Shown: positions 17,874 through 27,015, counted from the first letter of the stretch. The stretch: DNA of 64,000 nt from Bacillota bacterium (GCA_023435645.1 JAEYRK010000001.1:44871-108870), one strand, 5' to 3'. The notes: generated from the letters alone by a model not told the origin. Numbers and translations: made by a program.

Positions 17874-19679
17874 TCACTTCATCAGCTCTTCCATCTGATC
17901 CAGCAGCTCCTTAAACAGGGCCAGCGCCTGATTTACCGGTTCCTTCGTGCTCATATCAACCCCTGCTGCCTTCAGAAGCTCGATCGGATAGTTGGAGCTG
18001 CCGCTGCTTAAGAAACGGATATAATCCTCCACTGCGGGCTTCCCTTCCTTAAGAATTCTTCTGGACAGGGCAATTGCTGCCGAATAGCCGGTAGCATACT
18101 GATACACATAAAAGGCAGTATAGAAATGAGGAATTCTTGCCCACTCCATATCAATCTCAGGATCGATTACGATATCCGGACCGAAGTATTCCACATTCAG
18201 ATCATGATAGATCTTACACAGGGCATCCGCTGTCAGGCTCTCACCCTGCTCCACCATCCGGTGGGTAATCATCTCAAACTCCGCGAACATCGTCTGACGG
18301 AACAGTGTCCCCTTGAATTTCTCAAGGAAATGATTGATCAGGTAGGCCTTCTGCTTCTTATCCTCCGTGTTCTTTAGCATATAGTCAATCAACAGTGCCT
18401 CATTACAGGTGGAGGCCACCTCTGCCACGAAGATCTTATAGCCCGCATAGACATAGGGCTGTGTCCTGTCCGATAAATAGCTGTGGATTGCATGCCCCAT
18501 CTCATGAGCCAGGGTAAATACATTATTCAGAGTCTCATTATAGTTTAGGAGAACAAAGGGATGGGTTCCGTAGGCACCCCAGGAATAGGCTCCGCTCCGC
18601 TTATTCTCATTCTCATAGATATCAATCCAACGGCTCTGATAGCCCTCCTCAAGAATCCTCCGATATTCCATACCCAGAGGCTCCAGTCCCTTGGCAACAA
18701 GCTCCTTTGCTTCTTCAAAGGGTAGCTCCATCTTGATATCCTGTACCAGAGGGGTATAAAGATCGTACATATGAAGCTCCGGGAGGTTCAGCAGCTTCTT
18801 CCGTAAGGTCACATAACGGTGCATCAGCTCCATATTATCATGAACCGCGGAAATCAGGTTCTGATAGACCTCCACCGGAATATTGGTACCATCCAGCGCT
18901 TTCTCCAGGGTAGATTCATATTTTCTGGTCTTGGCAAAGAAGGATTCCTGCTTTACATTGGCACTGAAGGCAGCAGCTAAGGTATTCTTAAAGCTCCCGA
19001 AGGTGGAATAGACTCCTTCAAAGGCCTCCTTCCTCACTCTCCGGTCATTGCTTTCCAATAGCTGTCCATATCTTCCATGGGTTATTCTGACCAGCTCGCC
19101 GTTCTCATCCCTTATTTCAGGGAATTTGATATCCGCATTATTGAACATGGAGAAGATACTGTCCGCAGCCTCAGCAATCTCCCCTGCATCCGCCAAAAGG
19201 CTCTCCATCTCTGCTGACAGGACATGGGGCTTCTGCCTGAGGATATCCTTCAGATGGAAATCATAGAGCTTCAGCTCCTCATTCTCGACCTTAAACTGTA
19301 CCAGAACCTCCTCCGGAATCGACAAAATCTCCGGTGTAGCAAATGCCATAGCGGAGTTCACCTGTACAGAAAGCATATTGGCCTTATTGGATAGATCCTG
19401 ATAAACTGCATTGGCGGTATCCTCATGGTATTTCTGGTTTGCATAGACATAAACCCGCTCCAACAGTCTTCCGATCTCATCGGATAGCTTCAGGAAGCTG
19501 AGCAGAATCTCCCCTGATTTCGCCAGTCTTCCCTGGTACTCAGCGAGCTTTGGAAGTAAGGCCTTTAACTCATCATATTCCTTTTGCCATTGGTCATCCG
19601 TAGCATACAGATCCTCGATCGCCCAGGTGAATTGCTTTTCCACTTCATTCCTTTTTGGTAACTTCGTATTTTTTGCCAT
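17874..19679 (-). CDS. pepF: Oligoendopeptidase F (M3 family)
   Basis: A 601-aa cytoplasmic zinc peptidase of the M3B family. The zinc site HEMGH is at residues 392-396 and a downstream EVASTCNEALL supplies the third ligand region. The N-terminal FTWAIEDLYATDDQW is typical of PepF. These enzymes cleave peptides of roughly 7-17 residues and work in peptide turnover. No signal sequence is present and the length is normal. It is divergent from ylbJ. GGAG lies upstream of the ATG. Confidence 0.95.
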   Translation of the reverse strand: MAKNTKLPKRNEVEKQFTWAIEDLYATDDQWQKEYDELKALLPKLAEYQGRLAKSGEILLSFLKLSDEIGRLLERVYVYANQKYHEDTANAVYQDLSNKANMLSVQVNSAMAFATPEILSIPEEVLVQFKVENEELKLYDFHLKDILRQKPHVLSAEMESLLADAGEIAEAADSIFSMFNNADIKFPEIRDENGELVRITHGRYGQLLESNDRRVRKEAFEGVYSTFGSFKNTLAAAFSANVKQESFFAKTRKYESTLEKALDGTNIPVEVYQNLISAVHDNMELMHRYVTLRKKLLNLPELHMYDLYTPLVQDIKMELPFEEAKELVAKGLEPLGMEYRRILEEGYQSRWIDIYENENKRSGAYSWGAYGTHPFVLLNYNETLNNVFTLAHEMGHAIHSYLSDRTQPYVYAGYKIFVAEVASTCNEALLIDYMLKNTEDKKQKAYLINHFLEKFKGTLFRQTMFAEFEMITHRMVEQGESLTADALCKIYHDLNVEYFGPDIVIDPEIDMEWARIPHFYTAFYVYQYATGYSAAIALSRRILKEGKPAVEDYIRFLSSGSSNYPIELLKAAGVDMSTKEPVNQALALFKELLDQMEELMK

Positions 19680-19784
19680 TCCAACATCTCCTTTTGCCCT
19701 TTTCCATTAATATATGAATACTTTGAATAAACCTGTATCTCATCCAATAAATTATAGTAACTGACCTTCCTTTAGGAGTCTGAT

Positions 19785-20822
19785 ATGTCCCTGATCAAAT
19801 ATAAAAATAAACTCATCAAAGGTGCTATCCTACTTTTCTTTCTACTGATATTCCTGTTCCCCTATGCATCCTATCAAGGGGCAAGCACCGGACTGATGTT
19901 ATGGTTTCTCAATGTACTTCCCAACCTGCTGCCCTTTATTATCCTCTCTAATCTGATGATTCGGCTAAATATTGCAGGGCAAATTAGCCGTTTCCTGTAT
20001 CCGGTCCTGGGAAGATTGTTCCGCTTAAGTCATGATGGCTGTTATCCCCTGCTCTTAGGCTTCCTGTCCGGTATCCCGATGGGTGCCAAATCCTCCGCAG
20101 ATCTGGTCCATGAAAGACGGATCAGCAGAGAGGAGGGCAATTTCCTTCTTCTAATGTGCAACAATGCCAGTCCGATATTTATCATGAATTATATTGCAAT
20201 CAATCAATTACAGCTTCCCCGATTCAGACTACCCTTATTCGTTATCATTTATAGCTCCTCCATCATCAGCGCGTTGATGTTCCGTTATGTTCGCGCTCAG
20301 ATGAAAGATACGCAAAGTACTCTAGCCTTTGCACCTAAGCCGCTAGGGAATAGCGTACAAGTCGAACCATATCAAGGAAGAGGCACAATAGCTACTGCCA
20401 CAAAGGGTATGAAACGCCCCAACTCTGTCCGCTTTTCCTTCGATATGGTGGATCAATCCATCATGAATGGCTTTGAGGTAATCACCAAAATCGGTGGCTA
20501 TATCATACTGTTCTCCATTTTGGCGCAGATTGTGAACGAGACCGTACCTGCGATCGGGATTCTGAAGGCTTCCTTTATGGGGATCCTGGAGATTACGACC
20601 GGAATCAACCAGATCTGTAAGCTTCCGATAGGTAGTTGCATAAAAATAGTCCTGGCTGCAGTACTGACCTCCTTTGGTGGCTTTTCCGGTATGGCTCAAA
20701 CCAAGAGTGTACTTGGAGACTCGGGACTATCTATCAAAGCATATTTTTTGGTTAAACTATTGAATGCTCTTGTAACATTTCTAATTACAATGACCTATGT
20801 AACCTTACTCCGAATTAGTTGA
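19785..20822 (+). CDS. ylbJ: Sporulation integral membrane protein YlbJ
   Basis: A 345-aa polytopic protein of the YlbJ/nucleoside-recognition (Gate) group. Gate-like segments are FLSGIPMGAKSSADLV and GNFLLLMCNNASPIFIMNYI in the first half and SFGGFSGMAQTKSVL in the second, giving two inverted halves. In Bacillus, YlbJ is a mother-cell protein needed for spore cortex formation. TAGGAG lies 6 nt before the ATG. Its 3' end overlaps the 3' end of the converging gene by 8 bp. Its presence with coaD, rsmD, tmcAL and yceD recalls the Bacillus ylb cluster. Confidence 0.88.
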   Translation: MSLIKYKNKLIKGAILLFFLLIFLFPYASYQGASTGLMLWFLNVLPNLLPFIILSNLMIRLNIAGQISRFLYPVLGRLFRLSHDGCYPLLLGFLSGIPMGAKSSADLVHERRISREEGNFLLLMCNNASPIFIMNYIAINQLQLPRFRLPLFVIIYSSSIISALMFRYVRAQMKDTQSTLAFAPKPLGNSVQVEPYQGRGTIATATKGMKRPNSVRFSFDMVDQSIMNGFEVITKIGGYIILFSILAQIVNETVPAIGILKASFMGILEITTGINQICKLPIGSCIKIVLAAVLTSFGGFSGMAQTKSVLGDSGLSIKAYFLVKLLNALVTFLITMTYVTLLRIS

Positions 20823-21456
20823 CATCATTTAAGAAGGTGTTCTCATCAAAATCGAACTCTTCTTCTTGATAAGAATTACTGCTATAGGTATCCTGTGCCT
20901 TCTCCTGGGGATACAGCTGCTCGCTGAGCTCCCTTTTGTTATTGCTGATGATTTCAAGACTGTTCCTTAGGGTACCGATGAAGCTGTCATACCTGGATAA
21001 TGCATTCTCATAAGCGTTTGCTACTACCCGTTCTACCTCTGATAAAACTTCGTTGGAATAAACCAGAGCACCAGTCCGAAGCTGGTCAGCCTCCTGTTGG
21101 GCTTCTCTGCGTAGCCTGTCTGCCTCCTGGGAAGCCTGCATAATCATCTCATTGGCTTCATAGTAGGCCTGCTGCATAATCTCATGCTCATTCAGAAGCT
21201 CCTTTGCCTTCTCCCTGGTTTGCATCAAAATTCCTTCCGCCTTACTCTCAGCATCAGCAATAATGGCATCCCTGTTCGATATAATCTTCTGGTAACGCTT
21301 GATCTCATCCGGTGTCCTAAGTCTTAATTCATCCAACAAATCATACAGCTCGTCCTTCGGAACAATCACCTTGGTGCTTGACAATGGCTGCATTCTGCAG
21401 CTTTCAACGAATTCATAAATGTCCTCAATTAACTGTTCAATTCTGCTTGCTCCCAT
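20815..21456 (-). CDS. Coiled-coil protein (annotated in relatives as ATPase/V-type subunit H-like)
   Basis: A 213-aa soluble protein. After a short N-terminal region (MGASRIEQLIEDIYEF) it is dominated by a long charged coiled coil (about residues 45-175; IIADAESKAEGILMQTREKA, EADRLRREAQQEADQLRTG), and it ends in an acidic tail. The composition resembles DivIVA or V-ATPase subunit H/E proteins, but no specific domain is certain. ATG 21456 follows AAGGAG at 8 nt; the upstream GTG overlaps the ribosome site. It is the third gene after rsmD and coaD. Its stop region overlaps that of convergent ylbJ by 8 bp. Function is unknown; a scaffold role is only a guess. Confidence 0.75.
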   Translation of the reverse strand: MGASRIEQLIEDIYEFVESCRMQPLSSTKVIVPKDELYDLLDELRLRTPDEIKRYQKIISNRDAIIADAESKAEGILMQTREKAKELLNEHEIMQQAYYEANEMIMQASQEADRLRREAQQEADQLRTGALVYSNEVLSEVERVVANAYENALSRYDSFIGTLRNSLEIISNNKRELSEQLYPQEKAQDTYSSNSYQEEEFDFDENTFLNDVN

Positions 21457-21457
21457 T

Positions 21458-21958
21458 TCAAACACTCCTTATTATATTATATTTATCGTATACGGACTGA
21501 ACAATGCTCTCTGGTACGAACTTTCTGATATCGCCACCATAGCTGGCAATTTCCTTCACTGCGCTGGAGCTTAGATAGGAATATTCTACACTGGTAGTAA
21601 AGAATATGGTATCAATGCTCGGATTTAACTTATGATTCATCTGCGCAATTTGTAGCTCATATTCAAAATCAGTGACTGCCCGAAATCCTCTGACAATCAA
21701 GGATGCATTCTTCTGTTTGGCAAAATCCACCAACAGGCCATCAAAGGCCTCAACCTTAACATGAGATAATTCTGGATATTTGCGAATGACCCGCTCTATT
21801 AATTCCACCCGTTCGTCCGCAGTGAATAACGGCCTCTTGGAGCTGTTCCGAAGTACACCAATCGTAAGCTGATCTACTAAACCGGACGCCCGGATAATGA
21901 TATCAAGATGTCCTAGCGTAATAGGGTCAAAACTTCCGGGGTAAATTCCTTTTTTCAT
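21458..21958 (-). CDS. coaD: Phosphopantetheine adenylyltransferase
   Basis: A 166-aa enzyme that transfers AMP from ATP to 4'-phosphopantetheine, the fourth step of CoA synthesis. The nucleotidyltransferase signature is at the N-terminus, [18 protein letters not shown] (T/HxGH), and the second motif is in [13 protein letters not shown]. The family also shows [19 protein letters not shown], present here. Length is normal. It sits between rsmD and the coiled-coil gene, the same order as ylbH-ylbI in Bacillus. Confidence 0.97.
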   Translation of the reverse strand: MKKGIYPGSFDPITLGHLDIIIRASGLVDQLTIGVLRNSSKRPLFTADERVELIERVIRKYPELSHVKVEAFDGLLVDFAKQKNASLIVRGFRAVTDFEYELQIAQMNHKLNPSIDTIFFTTSVEYSYLSSSAVKEIASYGGDIRKFVPESIVQSVYDKYNIIRSV

Positions 21959-21986
21959 CTTATTCCTTTCCTATGGCATGTACGGT

Positions 21987-22541
21987 TTATTTGACCTCTA
22001 TAAAAACATGCTGATTTGTCTTATATTCCTTCTGTTTATAAATTCTGAATCTGGTCTGTTCAAGATAATCAAAGCTTGTCTTGAGGGAGGCTTCCACAAC
22101 AATAATGGAATCACAATAAATGATGTTGGAGTTTTGCAATGCTTCCAGCACTTCCCTCTCCAGCATCTGATTATAGGGTGGATCCATAAAAACAATATCA
22201 AAAACCTTACCCTTAAGCTCTAAGGCTCGAATCGCTTCCACTGCAGTGATCGCCAGCACATCGGCCTGATGATCCTGCTTCGTCGTTTTTAAATTGGCCT
22301 TAATACATTCCAAGGACGAAGGATTGTTATCCACAAATGCTGCATATTTCGCTCCTCTGGATAATGCCTCTATTCCGATTGCACCGCTTCCGGAGAAAAG
22401 ATCTAGGAAGTCGGCATCAGCCAAGTAAGGATTTAATATATTGAATAGGGTTTCCTTTGTCCTATCAGTCGTCGGCCTTGTTTCGAAGCCCTCCGGAGTC
22501 CGAAGCTGCAACCGTCTGGCTTTACCTGCTATTACTCTCAT
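21987..22541 (-). CDS. rsmD: 16S rRNA (guanine(966)-N(2))-methyltransferase RsmD
   Basis: A 184-aa SAM-dependent methyltransferase that methylates G966 of 16S rRNA. Motifs are MRVIAGKARRLQLRTPEG at the start, the SAM loop FLDLFSGSGAIGIEALSRGA and the catalytic FMDPPYN. It is the first gene of an operon with coaD and the coiled-coil gene, read from a promoter at 22590-22617. Confidence 0.96.
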   Translation of the reverse strand: MRVIAGKARRLQLRTPEGFETRPTTDRTKETLFNILNPYLADADFLDLFSGSGAIGIEALSRGAKYAAFVDNNPSSLECIKANLKTTKQDHQADVLAITAVEAIRALELKGKVFDIVFMDPPYNQMLEREVLEALQNSNIIYCDSIIVVEASLKTSFDYLEQTRFRIYKQKEYKTNQHVFIEVK

Positions 22542-22589
22542 ACCTTTTACCCACCTAAACGAACATAAAAGACAATCGTTATATTATTT

Positions 22590-22617
22590 ATTTTATTATA
22601 TTATGAACATTTGTCAA
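22590..22617 (-). promoter_or_regulatory. Probable sigma-A promoter of rsmD-coaD
   Basis: The -35 TTGACA (22612-22617) is perfect, with -10 TAAAAT (22590-22595) at 16-nt spacing. The leader is about 40 nt. Confidence 0.65.
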
Positions 22618-22738
22618 CCATTTTAAGAGTAGTTTATCCTATCCTGTAAATTATTTCAAGATGATTCTTATTCCTCTATACCAAGCATTGGCAATAAATT
22701 AATCCCTGGAAATCATTGTTCAATCATTCGCAAACAAT

Positions 22739-22764
22739 AAGCCTGTCGATTGCTCGACAGGCTT
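22739..22764 (-). terminator. Terminator of the SASP gene
   Basis: An 11-bp perfect stem AAGCCTGTCGA/TCGACAGGCTT with a TTGC loop, downstream of the SASP gene. Flanking T-rich sequence on both sides would allow bidirectional use. Confidence 0.8.
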
Positions 22765-22809
22765 TAATTTTAATGCAAAAGCATATACGCTAAACCATCT
22801 CATACCTGG

Positions 22810-23010
22810 CTATTTACCAGCCATACGCTTCTCCTGCTCCTGGATCATCTTTTTTACCATATAGCCGCCAACAGAACCATTCTGATATGAGGTTAAGTCC
22901 CCGTTATAGCCTTGCTTTAAAGGAACTCCGAGTTCATTTGCAACCTCGTATTTGAATCGATCCAATGCTTCTCGTGCCTCCGGTATCTCTGTTCTGTTTC
23001 TTCTTGACAT
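22810..23010 (-). CDS. Alpha/beta-type small acid-soluble spore protein
   Basis: A 66-aa SASP. It contains the TEI context of the germination protease cleavage site near the N-terminus (RNRTEIPEARE), the FKYEVANELGV helix and the GGYMVKKMI motif of the second helix. These proteins coat DNA in the forespore and protect it from UV and heat. GGAGGAG precedes the ATG. It is a single-gene unit with its own terminator. A forespore sigma-G promoter is expected upstream, but I could not pick one with confidence. It is strong evidence that the organism sporulates. Confidence 0.95.
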   Translation of the reverse strand: MSRRNRTEIPEAREALDRFKYEVANELGVPLKQGYNGDLTSYQNGSVGGYMVKKMIQEQEKRMAGK

Positions 23011-23301
23011 ATAAACTCCTCCATTTTCTTATCCTTATGACTGGGCTGCAGTCTTTCTGGATAATTTGTGTTGTTGTTTACGTTTCGTTTCCAAGCTACT
23101 GCTATCCAAACATTTATTTGAAGTAACATCGGAAGGAACTAAGAAATGATTGAAGCATTCCTTTTTGAACTCAACTTCCTTTGTTACGATATTAGTATAT
23201 GCAGAACAATTTGAACTACACTAGAAATTAATTCAAATAATGTCGAAATCAAGATAAAATGAAAAAATAAATGATCATCTATGTCTTTTCCTTGAAACAA
23301 A
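23011..23301. other. Upstream region of the SASP gene, no gene seen
   Basis: AT-rich. It holds an inverted repeat ATTTGAA (23209-23215) / TTCAAAT (23232-23238). The SASP promoter should be here; a CATATACTA stretch on the minus strand near 23190-23202 loosely recalls a sigma-G -10 region but is not convincing. Confidence 0.35.
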
Positions 23302-23345
23302 AAAGAAAGCTAGGGGAGCCAGAGTACAGGACCGGAGCTTTCTTT
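23302..23345 (-). terminator. Terminator of the citrate synthase gene
   Basis: A 10-bp stem AAAGAAAGCT (23302-23311) / AGCTTTCTTT (23336-23345), with a T-run on the minus strand after the stem. Confidence 0.8.
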
Positions 23346-23386
23346 TTCATTTAATTTCGCTAATCAATTACATGCAGTCGGTATTC

Positions 23387-24754
23387 CTATTCCTCCGCTC
23401 TGCCATCTAAATCTCTATATTCCTTATGCTTTGCTACGCTCTTATAAGCAGGACGAATGATCTTACCCGCATTATTCAGCTCCTCAAGCCTGTGAGCAAC
23501 CCAGCCGGATATTCTGGCGATCGCAAAGATCGGTGTGTACAGCTCCATCGGAAGGCCAAGCATATGATATACAAAGCCGCTGTAGAAATCAACATTAGCG
23601 CTAACACCCTTATACATCTTGCGTTCTCTCGCAATAATCTCAGGAGCTAGCCGTTCTACTGTTTCGTATAGGGTAAATTCCTTCATTAATCCCTTCTCTT
23701 CGGACAGGCTCTTCACATAGCTCTTAAGGACATTTGCTCTCGGATCGGACAGGGAATAGACCGCATGCCCCATTCCATAGATCAGTCCTGCTTTATCGAA
23801 GGCTTTCTTGTTCAATAGATCGGATAAATACCTTCCGACCTCCTCCTCGTCCCCCCAATTCTTAACATTCTTCTTCATATCTTCAAACATCTGCATTACC
23901 TTGATGTTCGCTCCGCCATGCTTCGGTCCCTTTAGGGAGCCAATGGAGGCTGCTACAGTAGAATATGTATCCGTTCCGGAGGAGGATACCACATGGGTGG
24001 TGAAGGTGGAGTTATTACCGCCGCCATGCTCTGCATGAAGTACCAGGGCTATATCCAGGATTTTAGCTTCCAGCTCCGTATACTTCTTATTTGGACGGAG
24101 CATATAGAGGATGTTCTCCGCTGTGGAAAGCCCCTCCTTCGGCGGATGGATTACAAGACTTTCTCCATACTGATAATGGTTGTGTGCCTGATAGCCGTAT
24201 ACGGAGAGTAAGGGGAATAGGGCAATCAGCTGAATCCCCTGGCGCAGCACATTCTCAATGGAGATATCATCTGCCTTCTCATCATAGGAATACAGCGTCA
24301 GAACACTTCGAGCCAGTGTATTCATCATATCCTTACTGGGTGCCTTCATGATAATGTCACGTACAAAGCTCGGAGGCAGCTCGCGGTACTTTTCCAGAAG
24401 AAGGTTAAATTCCTCCAGCTTCTTCTTACTTGGCAGTTCACCAAACATCAGCAGATACGTCACTTCCTCAAAGCCGAAGCGTTTGTCCCTGATAAAGCCA
24501 TCAATAATCTCCTCTACATCGATTCCTCTGTAGAAGAGCTTCCCCTCACAGGGCACATAATCATTATCCACGATGGTATAGGCACGTACCTCACAGATTT
24601 CAGTCAGTCCTGTCAGCACACCTTTTCCGCTGACATCCCTCAACCCGCGCTTTACATCATATTTTGTGTAAAGCTCAGGGTCAATTACATTGTTCTTCTT
24701 GATCACATCAGCTAAATTCATTAATTCCGGAGTAATTTCAGAGAATTTGTTCAT
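23387..24754 (-). CDS. gltA: Citrate synthase
   Basis: A 455-aa enzyme of the citrate/2-methylcitrate synthase family, condensing acetyl-CoA and oxaloacetate. Conserved catalytic regions are visible: HAEHGGGNNSTFTTHVVSSS, GSLKGPKHGGAN and YGMGHAVYSLSDPRA. In fermenting Clostridia it probably feeds 2-oxoglutarate for glutamate synthesis. ATG 24754 follows AGGAG at 8 nt; the frame is open to 24784, but the earlier ATG lies within the ribosome site region. No aconitase or isocitrate dehydrogenase gene is adjacent. 2-Methylcitrate synthase cannot be excluded. Confidence 0.93.
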   Translation of the reverse strand: MNKFSEITPELMNLADVIKKNNVIDPELYTKYDVKRGLRDVSGKGVLTGLTEICEVRAYTIVDNDYVPCEGKLFYRGIDVEEIIDGFIRDKRFGFEEVTYLLMFGELPSKKKLEEFNLLLEKYRELPPSFVRDIIMKAPSKDMMNTLARSVLTLYSYDEKADDISIENVLRQGIQLIALFPLLSVYGYQAHNHYQYGESLVIHPPKEGLSTAENILYMLRPNKKYTELEAKILDIALVLHAEHGGGNNSTFTTHVVSSSGTDTYSTVAASIGSLKGPKHGGANIKVMQMFEDMKKNVKNWGDEEEVGRYLSDLLNKKAFDKAGLIYGMGHAVYSLSDPRANVLKSYVKSLSEEKGLMKEFTLYETVERLAPEIIARERKMYKGVSANVDFYSGFVYHMLGLPMELYTPIFAIARISGWVAHRLEELNNAGKIIRPAYKSVAKHKEYRDLDGRAEE

Positions 24755-24894
24755 TACATCTGCTCCTTTCATATTGTGCCCCAAACCTATGGGAACTTTG
24801 ATTTTCTGTCTATTATGAATAATATATCATAATTAGCAATTTATGGACCTCAGGCTCTTGAAAGGCTCATTTTTTTGATTTACGGATAAAATTT

Positions 24895-24928
24895 CAGCAG
24901 GCAGACGTCATAAGGCTTCTGCCTGCTG
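24895..24928 (-). terminator. Terminator downstream of the stand-alone PF06541 gene
   Basis: An 11-bp perfect stem CAGCAGGCAGA (24895-24905) / TCTGCCTGCTG (24918-24928) with a 12-nt loop. The T-run is better on the plus strand, but the flanking genes are both minus, so its main role should be to end the 24967 gene. Confidence 0.7.
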
Positions 24929-24966
24929 TATTCTTTTTATAATTCTATTTTACCTTAAAATATGTA

Positions 24967-25500
24967 TTATAACAAGCTTCTTCTGAAAGAAAATAGTACA
25001 TCAAGTACAAATAATGTAAGTAATACCCTGTTAGCCTTCCGAAGAAAGGCATCTGTAAAGGAGCTCAGGAACCTGAGAATGAGGGGATGGATAAAGCGAA
25101 CAAACAGCACCCCACATAGTCCAAACATCAGTGAAGCACCTAAGCAGATGCGACCATGAATGTTAAACATCATATTCGAATAATTCCACCATCTTCTCTG
25201 GAAAACCACTTCCATCCAATAGGAGCTAAAATATTCAATGGCTGTAGCAACCAGTGCACAGGATAAAAACAGCGACAGGATGCTTTTACACCGATCTGAG
25301 AACAGAATAATCATAGCAAGTATACTTAATCCATAGATCGGGATCATAGGTCCGTATAAAAACCCCCTGTTCATCATTCTTCCGGTTGTAAGATAGCAGT
25401 AGGAAGTCTCATATACCCAGCCAATGCAGCTATAGATAATGAACCAGCTAAATAACACCGGTAAATCCATGGTATGTAATCGCTCTCTTACGATGATCAT
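24967..25500 (-). CDS. PF06541 (ABC_trans_CmpB) membrane protein
   Basis: A 177-aa polytopic protein with four or five membrane segments, of the family called 'putative ABC-transporter type IV'. It carries the same motifs as the N-terminal part of the Cls fusion at 8655-11120: YSCIGWVYETSY, NRGFLYGPMIPIYG, ALVATAIEYFSSYWMEVVF, RRWWNYS and HGRICLGASLMFG. No ATPase or other transporter part is nearby, so the transporter name has no support from context. GGGGGAG precedes the ATG. Function is unknown; the fusion elsewhere hints at a lipid link. Confidence 0.82.
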   Translation of the reverse strand: MIIVRERLHTMDLPVLFSWFIIYSCIGWVYETSYCYLTTGRMMNRGFLYGPMIPIYGLSILAMIILFSDRCKSILSLFLSCALVATAIEYFSSYWMEVVFQRRWWNYSNMMFNIHGRICLGASLMFGLCGVLFVRFIHPLILRFLSSFTDAFLRKANRVLLTLFVLDVLFSFRRSLL

Positions 25501-25554
25501 AGGACTCCCCCTCCCCTTTATTTTACATTATATTAACCAAAATCTCCCTTTCTG

Positions 25555-26958
25555 TCAATAATAAAAATGTACTGTACTTTTTCCTACATTTCCGACCTCA
25601 TCCATGGCTTCATAAATCACAAGGTAATGTGCTTGCTTCACCGAAGTGTCAGGGACAGTGATATTGCCCTCCTGCGGCAGCCCCTCTATGCTACCTTCAG
25701 CTAGGTCGGAGCCAGGTCCCTCATTCTGTACCTCTTCTATTGTCACCTGAATGTCTTCCGGTCTCATCTTCGAATAATTATCTGTGATACTCACTCCCTG
25801 GAGGGCGTATTCACGGTCAGGAATCTGCCCAGGCTCCAGTACCCTGTCGCTGATTCCTGAGAATACCGGTGCTTCATCATCAATAAGGAATTTCGCTGAT
25901 TGTGATATCAGCAGAGCGTTTCCGGCATATACATTGTATATTGCCTTATATACCTTCTTCGAGCTCCGTTCAATCATAACCTCAACACTGCTTTTCTTTA
26001 GTGATTTACCTCCCTGAAATACTCTGACTCCCTTCATTGCCTCCTCTTCGGTGATCTGAGCCTTATCGGCCACTACCCTGTCACGGATCCCTACAAACTC
26101 CGGAAGCTCCGGGCTATCCTCCACGGTTACGGTAACTTTCTTGCTGCTGGATCTACCTAAGGCATCCGCAACGGAATATGTGATTTTATATGTACCTGCT
26201 TGATACGGATCTACGGCACCTTCTACTATAATTTTCTTGGTGAGATCTGTTCCTGCGGAGGATTTTGCTTTAATCCCCTTCTTCAGGTCAATTTCCTCGC
26301 CCCAGGCAATTGTTCTGTCCTTCGCACCAGTAATCGTAGGTACATTTGCCCTATATGGATTATCCTTGCTCGGATCGGTAGGATCCCACCGAAGGGCTGA
26401 TGTTATCTTAATCGCTTCCGGCTTTCCCAATGGTCCGGGACTTTTCTTATCATCATAGATTATGACTGTAGTTCCTACCGGACAATTGTCATAAATCCAT
26501 TTTGCATCCATGACTGTCATACGAATACAGCCATGGGAAGCGGGACTTCCCAGCTTATTGAATTCCTTGACTGAAAGGGATGCCGGATTGCCGTTCTCAT
26601 AATAATAAACAGAATGAAACAGGATTCCACCAACAATTCTGGTGGAATATTGACCCCACACATCTCCCATCAGAGCCTTCCAGCGATATTTCCCCTTTGT
26701 CTGAAAGGTACCAAGTACTGTTTCTGTCCCCTTTTTCCCCACCGAGCAGACAATTGCTTTGATAGGTACATTATAGGCACCGGTCTGATCCTTCTCATAG
26801 ATTGTAATTGTATTCTGGTACCTGTTTACCTTGATCAGGTATGGATAATCTGTAACCGCCAGTACCTTGCCCTTACTGAGGAAGAGAAATAAAATCAGTG
26901 TGCCCAAGCCAATCATATACTTTCCGTAATGGAAAGCCTTCTTACTAAAACAATTCAT
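25555..26958 (-). CDS. Secreted L,D-transpeptidase (YkuD) with C-terminal Ig-like/DUF5011-type domains
   Basis: A 467-aa exported protein. An N-terminal signal or anchor (about residues 10-36) is followed by a YkuD domain (about 40-170) with catalytic His115 in LFHS and the SHGCIRM motif (His142, Cys144). YkuD enzymes make 3-3 cross-links in peptidoglycan or attach proteins. Three beta-sandwich repeats follow, each with a 'PxFxGIxDR'-like start (TITGAKDRTI, PEFVGIRDRVV, PVFSGISDRVL), the DUF5011/Ig-like pattern of surface proteins. ATG 26958 has GAGGTG just upstream; the TTG at 26970 is less likely. A promoter-like pair lies at 26980-27010, beside the repeat array. Confidence 0.88.
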   Translation of the reverse strand: MNCFSKKAFHYGKYMIGLGTLILFLFLSKGKVLAVTDYPYLIKVNRYQNTITIYEKDQTGAYNVPIKAIVCSVGKKGTETVLGTFQTKGKYRWKALMGDVWGQYSTRIVGGILFHSVYYYENGNPASLSVKEFNKLGSPASHGCIRMTVMDAKWIYDNCPVGTTVIIYDDKKSPGPLGKPEAIKITSALRWDPTDPSKDNPYRANVPTITGAKDRTIAWGEEIDLKKGIKAKSSAGTDLTKKIIVEGAVDPYQAGTYKITYSVADALGRSSSKKVTVTVEDSPELPEFVGIRDRVVADKAQITEEEAMKGVRVFQGGKSLKKSSVEVMIERSSKKVYKAIYNVYAGNALLISQSAKFLIDDEAPVFSGISDRVLEPGQIPDREYALQGVSITDNYSKMRPEDIQVTIEEVQNEGPGSDLAEGSIEGLPQEGNITVPDTSVKQAHYLVIYEAMDEVGNVGKSTVHFYY

Positions 26959-26979
26959 ACTGCACCTCAATCATAATCC

Positions 26980-27010
26980 ATTGTAATCCTCTGCTGTTCC
27001 TTATTGTCAA
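26980..27010 (-). promoter_or_regulatory. Possible promoter of the L,D-transpeptidase gene
   Basis: A perfect TTGACA (27005-27010) with TACAAT (26980-26985) at a long 19-nt spacing. The -35 box lies 5 bp from the end of the tandem repeat array. Confidence 0.35.
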
Positions 27011-27015
27011 TCAAA

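Noticed and set aside
24785..24894. Promoter of the citrate synthase gene
   Set aside because: Several AT-rich -10-like strings, but no -35 box at acceptable spacing; not reported as a feature.
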